DNA from: Phytophthora quininea
Lineage: Eukaryota > Oomycota > Peronosporomycetes > Peronosporales > Peronosporaceae
Reading direction: 5' to 3'
DNA: 64,000 nt
Assembly: GCA_011947345.1 (NCBI GenBank)
Contig: JAAVTG010000688.1
Location: 248,001-312,000, forward strand
The notes beneath the pieces are model-generated. The model was not told the origin of the DNA, did no database searches, and worked only from the letters and a program-made list of their open reading frames with translations. Of the stretch, positions 43,810-54,949 are shown piece after piece. Numbering within the stretch: position 1 is the first letter of the stretch; each line of letters opens with the position of its first letter. The position numbers and the translations under genes were made by a program.

Positions 43810-46194
43810 GTGGTGCTTGCCTTGGTACTCTTTAAGCCATTTCGGGGCCTGGACGGTCTCATTGGTTGTGCAGAAGACTTAGATGAACAAAGGTGGATCG
43901 ATACCTATGAGCAGTGGAGACCTCAGTGTAGTGAATTTACTCAAACCATTATGGATAACATGGCGGATTATTATAGCAGGTTCGAGAGGGCAAAATTACG
44001 AAGAGAAGCAGCAGCTGCAGCCGCACAGGGTGCATTTGATGTCGATTCTGACGATGACTCAAATGACGATAACGATGATCTGTTTGTTGCCGACGATCTA
44101 GATGATGTGCTCATCCTCTTCGAGGATGTCCACAATAGAGGGCTACTCCAGAAGTGGGAACTAGAAGGTGATCCTGGCGCCATCTTGGAGAGCTCGTCAT
44201 TGCATCCGGCTGCTTGCCCAACGTCATCAAACCCTGACAGGAAAATTGCATACATGATGGGCTTTTACGGGCTTTACGGGGCGTTGCTGAAGAATTGACT
44301 CAGGGGCCCGTTACTGCAGGGCCAACTTCAAAACTACCGCCCATCCATTCTATAAGGAAGTGGGTAAACGATACTGACACTGACAATGCATTGACTTTGA
44401 GCCTTGCTCCAACAACAATGCCGGACTGCTGTACAGAGGTGGTGGAACTCCTGGATAGCTCTCTACTTGGGTCTAGTATGGTCTGGCAGCCTCCGACAGC
44501 TTTATCGCATGCTCCTAAGGTGGTAGAGAACTTTGCTAGTATTTCAGATACTTCAGCTGCATGCACCCTCAACGAGAGACAACACTGGGATTTTCAAGTG
44601 ATAGGCAAGGCTCTACTGACGAGATGGAAACTTGCGGAGGAGTCGTATGATTTAGGCGAGACGCTAATTTCGGCACTGCGTGACAGCCAACTTCTTATGT
44701 TCCTGGGGGAGGAGGCACAGGAAAGAGTCGAATTGTAGAGTCTGTTCAGGCGCTTTGCGTAAGCTGGGGTCGTTCCGAGAGTGTTGTTAAGACGGCGCTG
44801 ACTGGCAAAGCGGCGACACTCATTGGGGGCGAACTCTAGCGGGGTTGCTATTGTATATTCGAAAGAAGAGCGCAAGCGATGCTATCGCAAACTTCGATCT
44901 GATTATTATCGACGAGGTTTCAATGCTGAAGAAATACCAGCTTTCGCAACTAGACAAGCGCTTACGCATTGCGAAGAGAGTTTTCGATGTTCCGTTTGGG
45001 AGTGTTCACATCGCACTAGTTGGCGACTTTTTGCAGTTGCCTCCGGTGGGGAGAACCATGATATAAAGACCCTTCTACAAAGACAAATATGTCTGCAGAC
45101 GAGCTCGCTGGCTATCAGCTCTGGTGCGAATTTAAGAATGTCGTGATCTTGAAAGACTCTGTTCGGTTTAAAGCGAACCCAGAATGGGGTCGCGGGTGCC
45201 AGCAGGCGCGCCTCAGCATCTGGACTCCTGAATTTGAACAGATAATTAATTCGCGGGTCCTGACATCTAAAGATGCTATGCAGGAAGTAGCTACTCAACA
45301 AACTCATGACACTTTTGTGACTCCGGACAACTCAACAAGAACGTCAATCAACAACCTATACATTTCAACAGCAGCGAAGACACAACCGAAAGGTGAGTAT
45401 CCAGTTCGTATTGTAGCAAACTTCAAGGGCAAGCTATCTGGGCTCCGTACGGCCGAAGTGCGAGACATTAGGGCGCTTCCGGACTCCAAATTTGGCCGTA
45501 TGGCTCCATACCTGGACTTGATAGTGGGCATGCCCATACAAATCACGCAGAACATTCGACCAGCAAAAATGGTAGCAAACGGGACTCTTGGTCGTTTAGA
45601 AGCTATTTGCTTTCAACCTCGCACATATCGATTAGTTCATGACAGTGTTGGGGACATTACGGTGAAAGTTCCGAGTTTGCCCCCTTCTGCAGTGCTTGTC
45701 CGACTTGATCGCGGCCCAGGCGCCAGTCCAATGTTAGGTAGCGTTGATCGAAACATATTCCCTGTGTTCTTCGGCAGCGAAGGCTACAGCGCGTGCAATA
45801 TCGCCCTTGCTGGCGTTGTAGGCGGTGTACCGCGTTCCCTGTCCACTCGGATTCAGCAGTTCCCGCTAGTGTGCGCTGTGTCTTCCACCGTGTACAAGGT
45901 GCAGGGGAGACTTTGAATAGCATGGTGGTAACAGAGTGGCGGTCTAGCAACTCTTTCGGGAACAAGAAGGAACAGCACTATCTGATCCGCCGGCCGCGCC
46001 AGCGGAACCACTGTCCTGACCCGCGTGCGCTGTGCAGCACAGCCTGTTCTGGCGTGGTTGAAGGTGCCAGTCGTGGTCGAAGCTGTGCAATTGATCAGCC
46101 AAGCAGCAAGCATGAGAATGAAACCAGTTTTGAATTTGCTCTGTCGAGCAGAAGACCGTGTCGACGGACCAAAGTTAACTTTAGCTTACCCTAG
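43810..46194 (+). pseudogene. Helitron PIF1-like helicase region
   Basis: Helicase motifs in order: Walker A (GGTGKSRIV, about 44710) read across a missing G in GGGGG; LIGG about 44820 with another missing base in GGGGG; Walker B and motif III as IIIDEVSMLKK and GDFLQLPPVG (44895-45050); IVGMPIQITQN (45520-45555); and CAVSSTVYKVQG with motif VI region continuing in another frame after a further missing G at about 45907. An acidic low-complexity stretch (DSDDDSNDDNDD) lies at 44040-44075. Apart from G-run frame changes the motifs are intact. Confidence 0.75.
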
Positions 46195-46238
46195 GTTCAC
46201 GGATTCAAGCTCTGCGCGGGAGACTCGCGCGTGACAAG

Positions 46239-49200
46239 ATGGGAGACAAAGACGGGATAAGTGTCGAAGAGATCTCCCAACTCGCCGCCGCGATGCGACT
46301 ATCGGGCGGCTCGCCGTCGCCGCAAGAACCGCGGCGCCCACTGGAGCTGCAGCTCCAGATCCCTAACCCCTTCGATGAGCCTGCCGACGAGGCGATGCCT
46401 TCGGCCGGTACGGAAGATGGAGACAAGGCCAAGAAGACGAAGCCATCGGAGCCGGCGCGCGTTGCAGCGGCTCCAGCTCTCCCTCAACCCCCTCGCTTCG
46501 CTGGTCGGACCATGCAGGACCGACGTGACTTTATACGGAAGTACGATACCTATCTGACGGCGGTCAATGCGCTGCAAACGAAGTGGAGTGCTGCGTTTGC
46601 GATGCCCGTTGGAGCCTGCATCGAGTCGAAGACCGAACGCATGATTGCGCGCTACGAGTTCAATGCCCCAACCCACTTGGTTTCTGAGCAGCAGTGGGTG
46701 GATTATTTCAAGCAAGCAATGGCGCCTTCCCACGTGGACTATGCGTCCGTGGACGAAGCCATGAAGAAGCTGCAAATGCAGACCCGCTGGCCGGAGCCAG
46801 AAAGCCGTATGATGAATTTGCAAGCTGATATGGAGGCTATTCTGGACCAGTTCAACCTCACTGACGTCGCCTTCGAGCATGAGCAGCGCGTTTAGTAAAA
46901 TACCTCAGCGAAGCTCTTTCTCCGCCAAGTTTCAAAGCAGTGATCGCAACCAAGTTGACGCTCCGCGAGAACAAGACATACAAGAATGAAGTCGTACCGT
47001 TCTGTGCATGGGTTACGCGCCTCATGAAGGAGTTCATGACGTGGGAGTATGCAGCAGCTCAAGCCGCTGATGGCCACGGACAGTCCAACTCCAGTCCCAA
47101 CCGCGGCGGCAGCAGTGGTAGAGGAGGTCGCAATGGCCGCGGAAATGGTGTTCAAGGTAGTGGTCGTGGTGATGGCCGAAGCGACTCATCAGACTCAGCA
47201 CCATCAGCGCCAGCGCCAACATCAACGGCGACGCCTCCTGCAGCCCCGACTGGTACAGCACAGGAGCGACGGGCCTGTCTAAAATGCCACTCAACCAAGC
47301 ATCAGGTCCGAGCGTGCCCGCAATGCCAGCCCGGAGAGGCCGTGCAGCTGCTTCGGGCACTGCGCGAGCAACGCGATGCTACTCGACAGGCCAATGTGCG
47401 GAGATTCGGCGTCGTGCGCCATGACGGTAATGATGACAGCGGCTCCGTGGCTACCGCTGTGGATGGGGTGCCAGTCAAGGCATTGCTCTTGGACTCGGGG
47501 GCTGACACGTCCTTGGTGGCACGAGGTGTCCTCGATGCTGTAAGGAAGGTAGGCAAGTCAGTCGTTGAAGTTTCGATCCCCAGTATAAAGCTTTGCGCTG
47601 TAGGTGGACGTGAGTTCGAAGTGGCGCGGAGCGTAACGTTTAGTGAGGTGATGCTAACAACATCCGCTGGCCCGTAAATGCTGAGGAACCTCGCGTGTCA
47701 TGTCGAGGAAGACAATCTTGCCATGGACCTGACAGTCGGGCGGCCTATCATGAAGATTCTCGGGTACTCCACAGACCGGTTACTTGTCGAGGCCCGGCAC
47801 ACTAAATCGGAGTGGGAGTTGACGGGAACACTGCAGGCGGAGAACCAATCAGAAGTGGCTCCCTCGGGGCTGGAATGCGTGTGCCGTCTACAGGTTGCCG
47901 CTCAGCTTGAGAAGAACGAACCGGATGCTGCGGATGATTTTGTGCGCCACGAGACTCGGACTGCCCTGCCAAGTATGCAGCCAACGACAATGGATGAGGT
48001 GATCCAGTATTTGGAGAAGAAGATGGAAGTGGCGGCCAAGCTTGGGCTGTCGCTGGACGGGCGGGCCAGGTTGAAGGCGGTCTTGACCGTCCGAGGCGAT
48101 GTATTCCGCACACAGTTTGGACATGACCCACCAGTGAAGGTGCCTCCGATGAAAGTCCGACTGAAGCCTAAAGTGACGCCGGCTCGAGCTCAGCCTCGGC
48201 GCTACTCGCCCAACGACCGTGTGTTTCTTGATCGGCACACGTCTACACTAACCAAGTTCGGCCTGGTATACAAGAACTACCGCAGCCGCTGGGCCTCTGC
48301 TTCTCGGATCGTCCGGAAGAAGGAGCAGGACACCGATCCGACTACTGAACCACGGATGACTATTGACACGCGCGCTGTCAATGAGCGCACCGAGCCGATG
48401 CCATGACCGATGCCCGTACTGGACGTGGTGCTGGGAGAACTCGAAGGCGCAAAAGTGGTTTTTGTGCTGGATTGGTTCCGCGTGTACTGGCAGCTACCGC
48501 TCCACCCGGATTCTCAGGAGCTGTATTCGTTCATCACCCACCGCGGGATTTACACTCCAACTCGGGTTCCTTTGGGGGCTACTGATGTTGTGGCGTATTG
48601 TCAAGTCGTAGTTGAGGAGATATTCGGCGATCTGTTGGGCGTTTGTATGCTGGCATGGCTGGATGATATCCTGGGGTACGCTGCGGACGAAGATGCCCTC
48701 CTAGAGGTGCTGGCCAAAGTTCTCGCGCGATGTGAGGAGTACGGGCTGAAACTTCATGCAAAGAAATGTCAATTCTTTGCCACAGAGGTGAAATGGTGTG
48801 GAAATATGATACCTGCGAGTGGCGTGAGGCACTGTCCCGAGAGGATTCAAGGGCTCGTGGAGATGCAAATGCCGCAGACGGCTGGAGACCTCCAGCCAGC
48901 AGTTCTTGTGCGCGGTTAACTGGATGCGGCAGAGTATCCCAGAATTTGCGAGACTGGCTACGAAGCTACATGACGCTCTCGAGCGTGCGGCCAACGTGGC
49001 AGGATCCCGGAAGAAGACAAGTTGTCACGAGTAAAGTTGGAGGATATTGGTTGGGGCCAAGCCGAAGTGCACAGCGTTGATCATAACCGAGGAGCGCTGT
49101 TGAGCATGGTGCCCCTCGCACATCCCAAACTATCCGCTGATCTCTGCCTGTACACCGATGCAAACCAAGACAATTGGGGAGCTGTCCTGACGCAGCTAGA

Positions 49201-50328
49201 CGCTGGAGAGCTGGCTCTGCCACTGGAGAACCAGAACCACAAGCCGTTGGCATTCCTAAGTGGACGGTTCACCGGAGCGTCTAGTCGGTGGCCGACAATC
49301 GAGAAAGAGGCATTCGCCATTGTGGAGTCAACGCGTCGGCTAGAATATCTACTGCTGCGTCCAGGAGGCTTTCATCTGTTCACCAATCACCGAAATCTAG
49401 TGTACATTTTCAACCCATACGCCGCGGATGGAGCCATCGCACGATACCGAGCTGACAAGTTGCAGCGCTGGGCGATGTCTCTTACGACATTCAAGTATGT
49501 GATTGAACATGTCCCGGGCGAAAACAATTATTGGGGAGGCTTCCTCAGCCGATGGGGAGCTGGATCTGCGTTATCTGCGGAGCGTTCAGCGGCACGAGTG
49601 GCGAGACTAGCCGTGGTCGAGCGCATATCCCCGCTGGAGGACGAGGAGTTTGTTTGGCCCTCGCAGGAGGAGATCAAGACTTGCCAGCAAGACTCTAGTG
49701 ATGCCCATGAAGAACGTGCAGGGATCGCTTGGAATGACGAACGACAACTTTTCGTCACCTCTGACAACCTGGTGTGGATCCCATCAGATGCAGTAAATCT
49801 ACAGCAACGGCTTTGTGTTGTAGCACACGCCGGTGCAAGCGGCCACAGACGAGTCGCAGCGACGACGGATGCCCTCAGGACGGTGCTTTCCTGGCGTACA
49901 ATGGCCGGAGACGTGGCTACATTTATCCGCGGGTGTCTACACGGCATGGTTACCGCGGGAGGTCACGTCCCCGCCCACACGGAGAAACACTGAAGGCGAC
50001 CAAGCCGAATGAGCTGCTGCATTTCGACTTCTTGACGATGATTTCGGGTCGAGACGCTGTGAAGTACGTCCTCGTGCTAAAAGATGGTATGAGTGGGTAT
50101 GTTGAACTGATTCCATGCGCCCATGCCACGTCTGATCAAGTTTACCAAGGACTCCTCGATTGGTACAAGCGCTTCGGCGTTGTCCGTATGTGGGTCTCAG
50201 ACCAAGGCGCACACTTTCGGAACCAAATTGTCGCGAAGCTGCAGCGTACACTAGGCGCGCAGGACACCGCCCCAAGTATCCGGGAGTTAGAACTCTTCGG
50301 CTCGAGCGATAGACGGCAAACGGTTTGA
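46239..50328 (+). mobile_element. Truncated Ty3/Gypsy retrotransposon without LTRs
   Basis: Order gag, protease, RT, RNase H, integrase. gag starts at ATG 46239; a CX2CX4HX4C zinc knuckle (CLKCHSTKHQVRAC) lies near 47277; protease LLLDSGADTSLV near 47488; RT with YWQLPLHPDSQ and WLDDILGYA (48485-48690); RNase H with YTDANQDNWGAVL, WPTIEKEAF and FTNHRN (49150-49395); integrase with an HHCC-like region and core motifs LHFDFLTM and VSDQGAHF (50018-50220). The integrase stops before its Glu motif, and no LTR or primer site was found on either side. In-frame stops TAA (47675-47677) and TGA (48404-48406) plus several frame changes show that it is dead. It abuts the Helitron helicase end. Confidence 0.88.
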
Positions 50329-51640
50329 TTCAATCGCTGACAGCGCTCGGTGAAGCTCAATGTGACCTCTGGCTTTCAGGTTGCGTGGTGCAAACATTGC
50401 AGGACTTGATCGCAAGATGCTCGCAGTTGTTAGCAAAATGAAGTATGAGCTGCCCAAACTCTGCTCTGTCGAGCTTGGTGCTATCACCACAGCATAACGA
50501 CAGCCTCTCGAAACATATTGAACGCTTCTGACACTGCTAGCCATAGTACGGATACAATTATGTGCATCACTACATGTAGCGATGAGCAAACATGGTTCTT
50601 GCGCAAGCTTCGTCGATGAAGGCGGATATGGTATCCCTGGCAGTGCCACCTACCAATACGCGGGCAATCTGTGGATTAATATGACTGAGAGGGGAAGAAG
50701 AAGCTCGAACCCATCGGAAAGCAGGGTCAGCATCTGAGCGCGACTGCCCCAGGAGCGGGGGTAATCAAGAGCTCATTATAGTGTGAAGGCGAATCCAGCA
50801 AACCAGGTGGTAACAATTGCTGTTCCACGTACTGCTTCACGTACCAGACAAAACTGTGAGGTCCCAGAAGACCCCAACGAAACCCAAGCTTCGCCACCTC
50901 CCCGGCAGATCCCGTACGAGCGGCTATGTGAGCTTCTTGAATCGCCGGGTGGCGGCCGACGTATCATATCTGCTGTGGAAGGTATGCCAAATGTCGTGGT
51001 TTTAAGGCTGAGCTGAACATTGTATTGTATTGAGCACAGATCTTCAAGATCATCTGAGAGGAGAGACTCGAGAGAAGGTCACGCTGCAAATGAAGCTCTT
51101 GGGGGTGTCCGATCATACCTACAGAGACCTGAAGCTTGTTCGATTCCACTTTATCGACGCAGACTCGCCGGAGCCGCTCCAAGGCCAGATCACGGTGCGA
51201 ATATGACGTTGAAAGGATATGTGGCCAAAACACTAACTACTCTGGTCTCTTGTGATCGAGCAGCTTTTCCGTGAACGCTACGACACAGACCGTGACGCTG
51301 TCGACTCGCGGCTTCTGACAGGTACCATGTGGAACTCGACGTCGGAATCGAAGGACCTTCCTATTCCTGGTACCGTCGTCACTATCAACGACCACTCCAA
51401 CTTGAAGCTGTTTTGCGACGCGGACTGCTAAGCTACCATCAAACTGAGGGATCTAATGTGGGATTCGTAGCAGATTGCGTTGGAAGGATACATGGTTGTC
51501 TGCGTTTGCATCAAATATGTTTTCGCGGCATACTAGTTAGTGTCATGCATATTGTACCATGCATATTGCTATAACGCTAACAATGCAATCCAGTTGATGC
51601 ATGTTGCGCCGTCGGCAGTCCGCCGTGCTTCAACAGTAGG
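50329..51640. other. Unrecognised repeat-like region, 1.3 kb
   Basis: Short frames on both strands, for example EKVTLQMKLLGVSDHTY (about 51073-51123) and DLPIPGTVVTINDHSNLKLF (about 51355-51414), read like eroded coding sequence but match nothing I know. No ends of a mobile element were recognised. Confidence 0.35.
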
Positions 51641-52370
51641 GTGATGAGCAAAATGGAAAAAGATGGAACTCTCCAGAACAGCGGACGTCATCCCACCACG
51701 GATAACAACTGGTCATTTCGCAAGAAGCCACGCACGAGGAGGAAGAGCAAAGGTGATCAACGTGCTCATTGCTGCTGCCTATTAGAGACACCACTCACTC
51801 TCGCTCCGTGTGAAGAAGATGACGAAGAAGCTGGGATCCCGAAACTACAACCAGGCCAAACAACAGCACCTGCTGTCGATCATGGGTGACAATCTACTGC
51901 TGTGTGAAGCTAATTGGGAGGCATTATCCGCGCGGTACAACCACAGCAAGGGCTTACAGTGTACGGAGCGCAGTGCAGCGAGTTTGAAGCGCAAATTCAT
52001 GGGCTTGTGTTTGACGAAGTCTTGTGACGGTAACATGATCCAGTGCAAAGTGTTGGAGCTGAAGCGGGAAATCATGAAGCGCGCTAAGGCCGCCAACTGT
52101 AAAAATGTGCATGTGCTCTTGATGGGATCTAGCAAAACGCACTCCCGGGGAGAGGCGCGTGGATCAAGGTGCAGAGAGTCACGAAGAGGAAGAATGCGCG
52201 GAGGATTCATCGCTATCGAGAACATCTGCGACTTCCGTTGCAGACAGCACTGCTACCCAAGCCACTCCACCAAGTACAAGTTTGTGGTTACCCGAAAGCC
52301 AGCGAGCTGCGCTGCCTGCTCTTTCCGAGATCGACAACGACGCCACGCCCCAGTACGGCGGCGCATCTAG
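51641..52370 (+). pseudogene. Transposon ORF with SANT/Myb-like DNA-binding segment
   Basis: Two overlapping frames. The second (51810-52370) has GSRNYNQAKQQHLLSIMGDN, WEALSARYNHSKG and SAASLKRKFMGL, the pattern of the Myb/SANT-like domain in the short ORF of many oomycete DNA transposons (helix, W..v...yN, then R..dsL.rKF..L). It is followed by a charged tail. No transposase lies next to it. It might be a stand-alone relic of a Harbinger-like or similar element. Confidence 0.5.
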
Positions 52371-52636
52371 CCCACGACGGAGACCACCCACCCACAAACA
52401 CATTCACTGTGACGTAATTCAGCTCTTCTTGTGGTTTCAACGCCGAGATGAGCAGCAACTTAACCGCTGAAACGATATTGAACGACAACACAAGCAGGAT
52501 ATCCGCGCCGCTAACCGCAGACATAGAGAATTACTGGAGTGCATTGCGTCGCTTAAAGCAACGTCGACAAGCAGAAGTAATTCCAAACCAGCTCCGAACC
52601 AGGCCAGTCTAACAGCTTGCTAGAGCGTATACCAGC

Positions 52637-54023
52637 ATGTTTGAACAGCCAACTACACAGACATTTCGCCCACGTTTTGCGTTCCTGTACACGAAACCGA
52701 TGACCGACGAGAGCGTGGTGCTGCCGGAGTTTGGTGCGCAGAGTAACACGTACGGAGCTTGCCTGGATCGAGCCAAACGCGACCGATATATTTGGCTCGG
52801 CGACTTCTACCACACGACCCGCATCATGGGCGTTGCCAACTCCAAGCCTGAGCAGCTTACCGGAACGTGGGAGTTCCAGTTCGAATACCAAGGAGACAGT
52901 GACCAATTCCCTGGCTTCGTGCCGATCTCGTATCAATCGCCGATCCCCACGCCCACGGTTTTCCTCTACGATGCCGGCACCGTTGACGCGTACTACGACT
53001 ACGCCGACTACGTCATTCTTGGACTCATCGGACAGGTCTCCTGCATGAACTACTACGACGACATGTCCTTCGTTGAGGCCAACTGGGAGGCGCTCACGCA
53101 AGCCATGACGTGGCTCGTGAGCAACCAAGGCGACGACGGCCTCAGTGACCTCACCAAGTATGTGATCAAATTCCTTGGGTCCGGGTCTGCCGTGGATGTC
53201 AACGCTGCTGCTGTTCAGTGTCTCGATGGTATGGATGGCGTGACCTGCGCTGTGGGGGACTGGGAGTCCGCAACCGCATGAGTCGAGACTGCTGCCAGTG
53301 TCAAGACAGCGATCAGCACCGTACTCTAGGATGATACCCTCGGCAACTACATGGTGACGCCGCTGATCCGGAAGTATACGGCGTGTCGGGTATCGACGTC
53401 GCCATCACGTCCGGAGTGGCCAACGAAACTCACATCAAGTTGTGTGTGAAGAGCCTGGAAGCTCTTCGCCAAGGACCCGGAAACCTCGACACCAGTGATA
53501 CCGCCAACACGAACGAGATTTCGCCAAACACGAACAGGTTTCTGCTGGATGCGCTGCTGCAGTACGGCTACACGGACCAGGGCTGGACAACCTCTGGGAC
53601 GCCACGATACCGAACGAGAACTACCGCACTGGTGCTAGGTGGGAGTACGTGGCTCAATCGTTGGGACCTGGTGACGATACGTTCACGTCGCTGAGCCATT
53701 CGTGCGGTGGATCCCCAAAGTACGCGCTCACCAACTAGGTGGCGGGTATCCGCCCCATGGAGTTTGGATTCCGCCGCTGGATGGTCAATCCGCTGGCGAC
53801 GGGGGTGAATATCACGAGTGACACCGCTACGGTGAGCATCCGTACGGATCCCTGACTGACTACTGCCTGGGAGCATGTCGACAGCCAGCTCAGTGTCACC
53901 ATCACTGCGTCAGTCGGAACCGACGGCATCTTCGAGGTGGCACAACCTAGCTCGGACTCTAGCATCTACCTGCAGCACCTCGTTGGCAGCGGTGAGGTCC
54001 CGTCGATCGTCGTTCAGCTGTAG
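52637..54023 (+). pseudogene. GH78-like alpha-L-rhamnosidase pseudogene
   Basis: Plus-strand coding with DRAKRDRYIWLGDFYHTTRI (after about 50 residues), typical of the (alpha/alpha)6 barrel start of GH78-related secreted rhamnosidases, then YYDYADYVILGLIGQ, YGVSGIDVAITSGVANETH, WEYVAQSLGPGDDTFTSLSH and VAGIRPMEFGFRRW, then a beta-sandwich-like C-terminus ending at TAG 54021-54023. In-frame stops: TGA 53279-53281, TAG 53327-53329, TAG 53736-53738. Frame changes lie near 53370 and 53585. The N-terminal domains and signal peptide expected for this family are absent. Stops by substitution make this a true pseudogene. Confidence 0.7.
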
Positions 54024-54133
54024 AGCTCTGCATGTTCATAAGAATACAGCTCGATGTTTTCTATGCGGTAGCGCGTAAAGGAAAGCACGTCTTTTGCATC
54101 GGTTGAAGAAATCCCTATCGCGGCGGAATGGGA

Positions 54134-54204
54134 TGTTTTTTTATAAATGCTACACACTCGAAGCTACCAAAACTCGTTCTCTCCGTCTCACTTTTGATTT
54201 TGCT
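54134..54204 (+). promoter_or_regulatory. Probable promoter of the H4 variant
   Basis: A TATA-like tract (gtttttttataaatg, about 54135-54149) lies upstream of tctcacttttgattttgc (about 54184-54202), which resembles the oomycete initiator plus FPR element. This places transcription start downstream of an upstream in-frame codon at 54128 and supports ATG 54260 as the start. Confidence 0.45.
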
Positions 54205-54259
54205 CCACGGCCCTGACCAGCGCGGTGTTACTACAAGCCAGAAGTACTTCCAAGGCTCC

Positions 54260-54547
54260 ATGCCTGGGCGCGGAAAGGGTCCCAGACGTCGTCGACACGT
54301 GCTGCGCGATAATATCCATGGCATATCAAGAAATGGTATCCGCAGACTTGCGCGTCGTGCCGGAGTCATTCGAATATCGGAGTTGGTGATTGAAGAGACC
54401 CGTGCAGTTCTCAGAGTATTCGTTGGTAACCTCGTGCGCGACGCTGTCGTCTACACAAAATACCCCAGGCGAAAAACGGTTACCACAATGGATGTTGTCT
54501 ACGCGCTGAAGCGCCAAGGCTGTACCCTGTACGGGTTTAGTTCGTGA
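54260..54547 (+). CDS. Divergent histone H4 with shortened, re-coded tail
   Basis: 95 residues from ATG 54260 to TGA 54545-54547, intact. The globular histone fold follows H4 throughout: [39 protein letters not shown] and [11 protein letters not shown]. Canonical H4 has 103 residues including Met. After GRGKG the tail reads [11 protein letters not shown], eight residues shorter than normal, so Lys8, Lys12 and Lys16 are lost and Lys20 is His; Lys5 is kept. In the globular part Lys31, Lys44 and Lys59 are Arg, Ile and Arg, and Arg95 is Cys. Canonical H4 is almost invariant, so this is either a specialised variant or a drifting extra copy that has kept its frame. It lies between a dead GH78 gene and a piggyBac element. 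Confidence 0.88.
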   Translation: MPGRGKGPRRRRHVLRDNIHGISRNGIRRLARRAGVIRISELVIEETRAVLRVFVGNLVRDAVVYTKYPRRKTVTTMDVVYALKRQGCTLYGFSS

Positions 54548-54639
54548 ACGTCTACCATTTCGCCAATTGAGTAGTACATCAACAGAAGCAGCACGGGTAG
54601 CAGTGTCAGCAGAAGTAGTGAGGACAAGGACGATAGCGC

Positions 54640-54643
54640 TTAA
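54640..54643 (+). repeat. piggyBac TTAA target duplication, left
   Basis: TTAA followed by CCCCTTGAG, mirrored by CTCAAGGGG-TTAA at 60317-60329. Confidence 0.8.
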
Positions 54644-54949
54644 CCCCTTGAGCCCGAAGGCGTGGACCTTACAAGATAACGGGCATTCCTTAACGTGGAC
54701 CATACATGTTAAGGGATATTATACTTTCTTGTTGTATTGACCCTTACAAACCTCAAGTCAAGGAGGGGTAGGCGATGTATCCTAGCTTTTCCAATGGTCA
54801 ACACAGACAGCCCTGTTAGAAAGTCCATTTGCAGATCAAACTGGCATATAACATATGCATTTTGTGGAAGAGAGCGCCCCGCCACTCAAATTCTTGCCTC
54901 ACTTCCAGATTTTTGCGCTCGGCCACAGAATCTGACGTTGCCACACAAA

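Larger units (their letters stand above)
39963..46194 (+). mobile_element. Decayed Helitron (Rep/helicase) about 6 kb
   Basis: Plus-strand frames follow the Helitron order: an N-terminal zinc/DUF6570-like region with VCNECDNAIQHGK and FAIANGFFIG (40746-40860); the Helitron helicase-like N-terminal domain with MFPHLFPFGRGSPGEHRRIS (from 41490); Rep with the HUH motif in GTLHIHFLIWL (about 42235-42265) and the Tyr segment YCCRYVTKQQKRLDS (about 43200-43250); then a PIF1-type helicase. Both ends are uncertain: no TC...CTRR pair was found, and the 3' side runs straight into Gypsy gag sequence at 46239. Many frame breaks are single-base losses in G runs, so the number of true lesions is uncertain, but breaks near 40770, 41010, 41945 and 42613 do not all fit that pattern. 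Confidence 0.8.

Noticed and set aside
49774..50328. Independent gene overlapping the Gypsy RNase H frame
   Set aside because: Its second half is the integrase core of the same Gypsy element after a frame change; the first half is out-of-frame noise.
54128..54259. N-terminal extension of the H4 variant starting at 54128
   Set aside because: The extension overlaps the TATA-like and initiator-like elements and has no counterpart in H4; ATG 54260 gives the standard H4 start.
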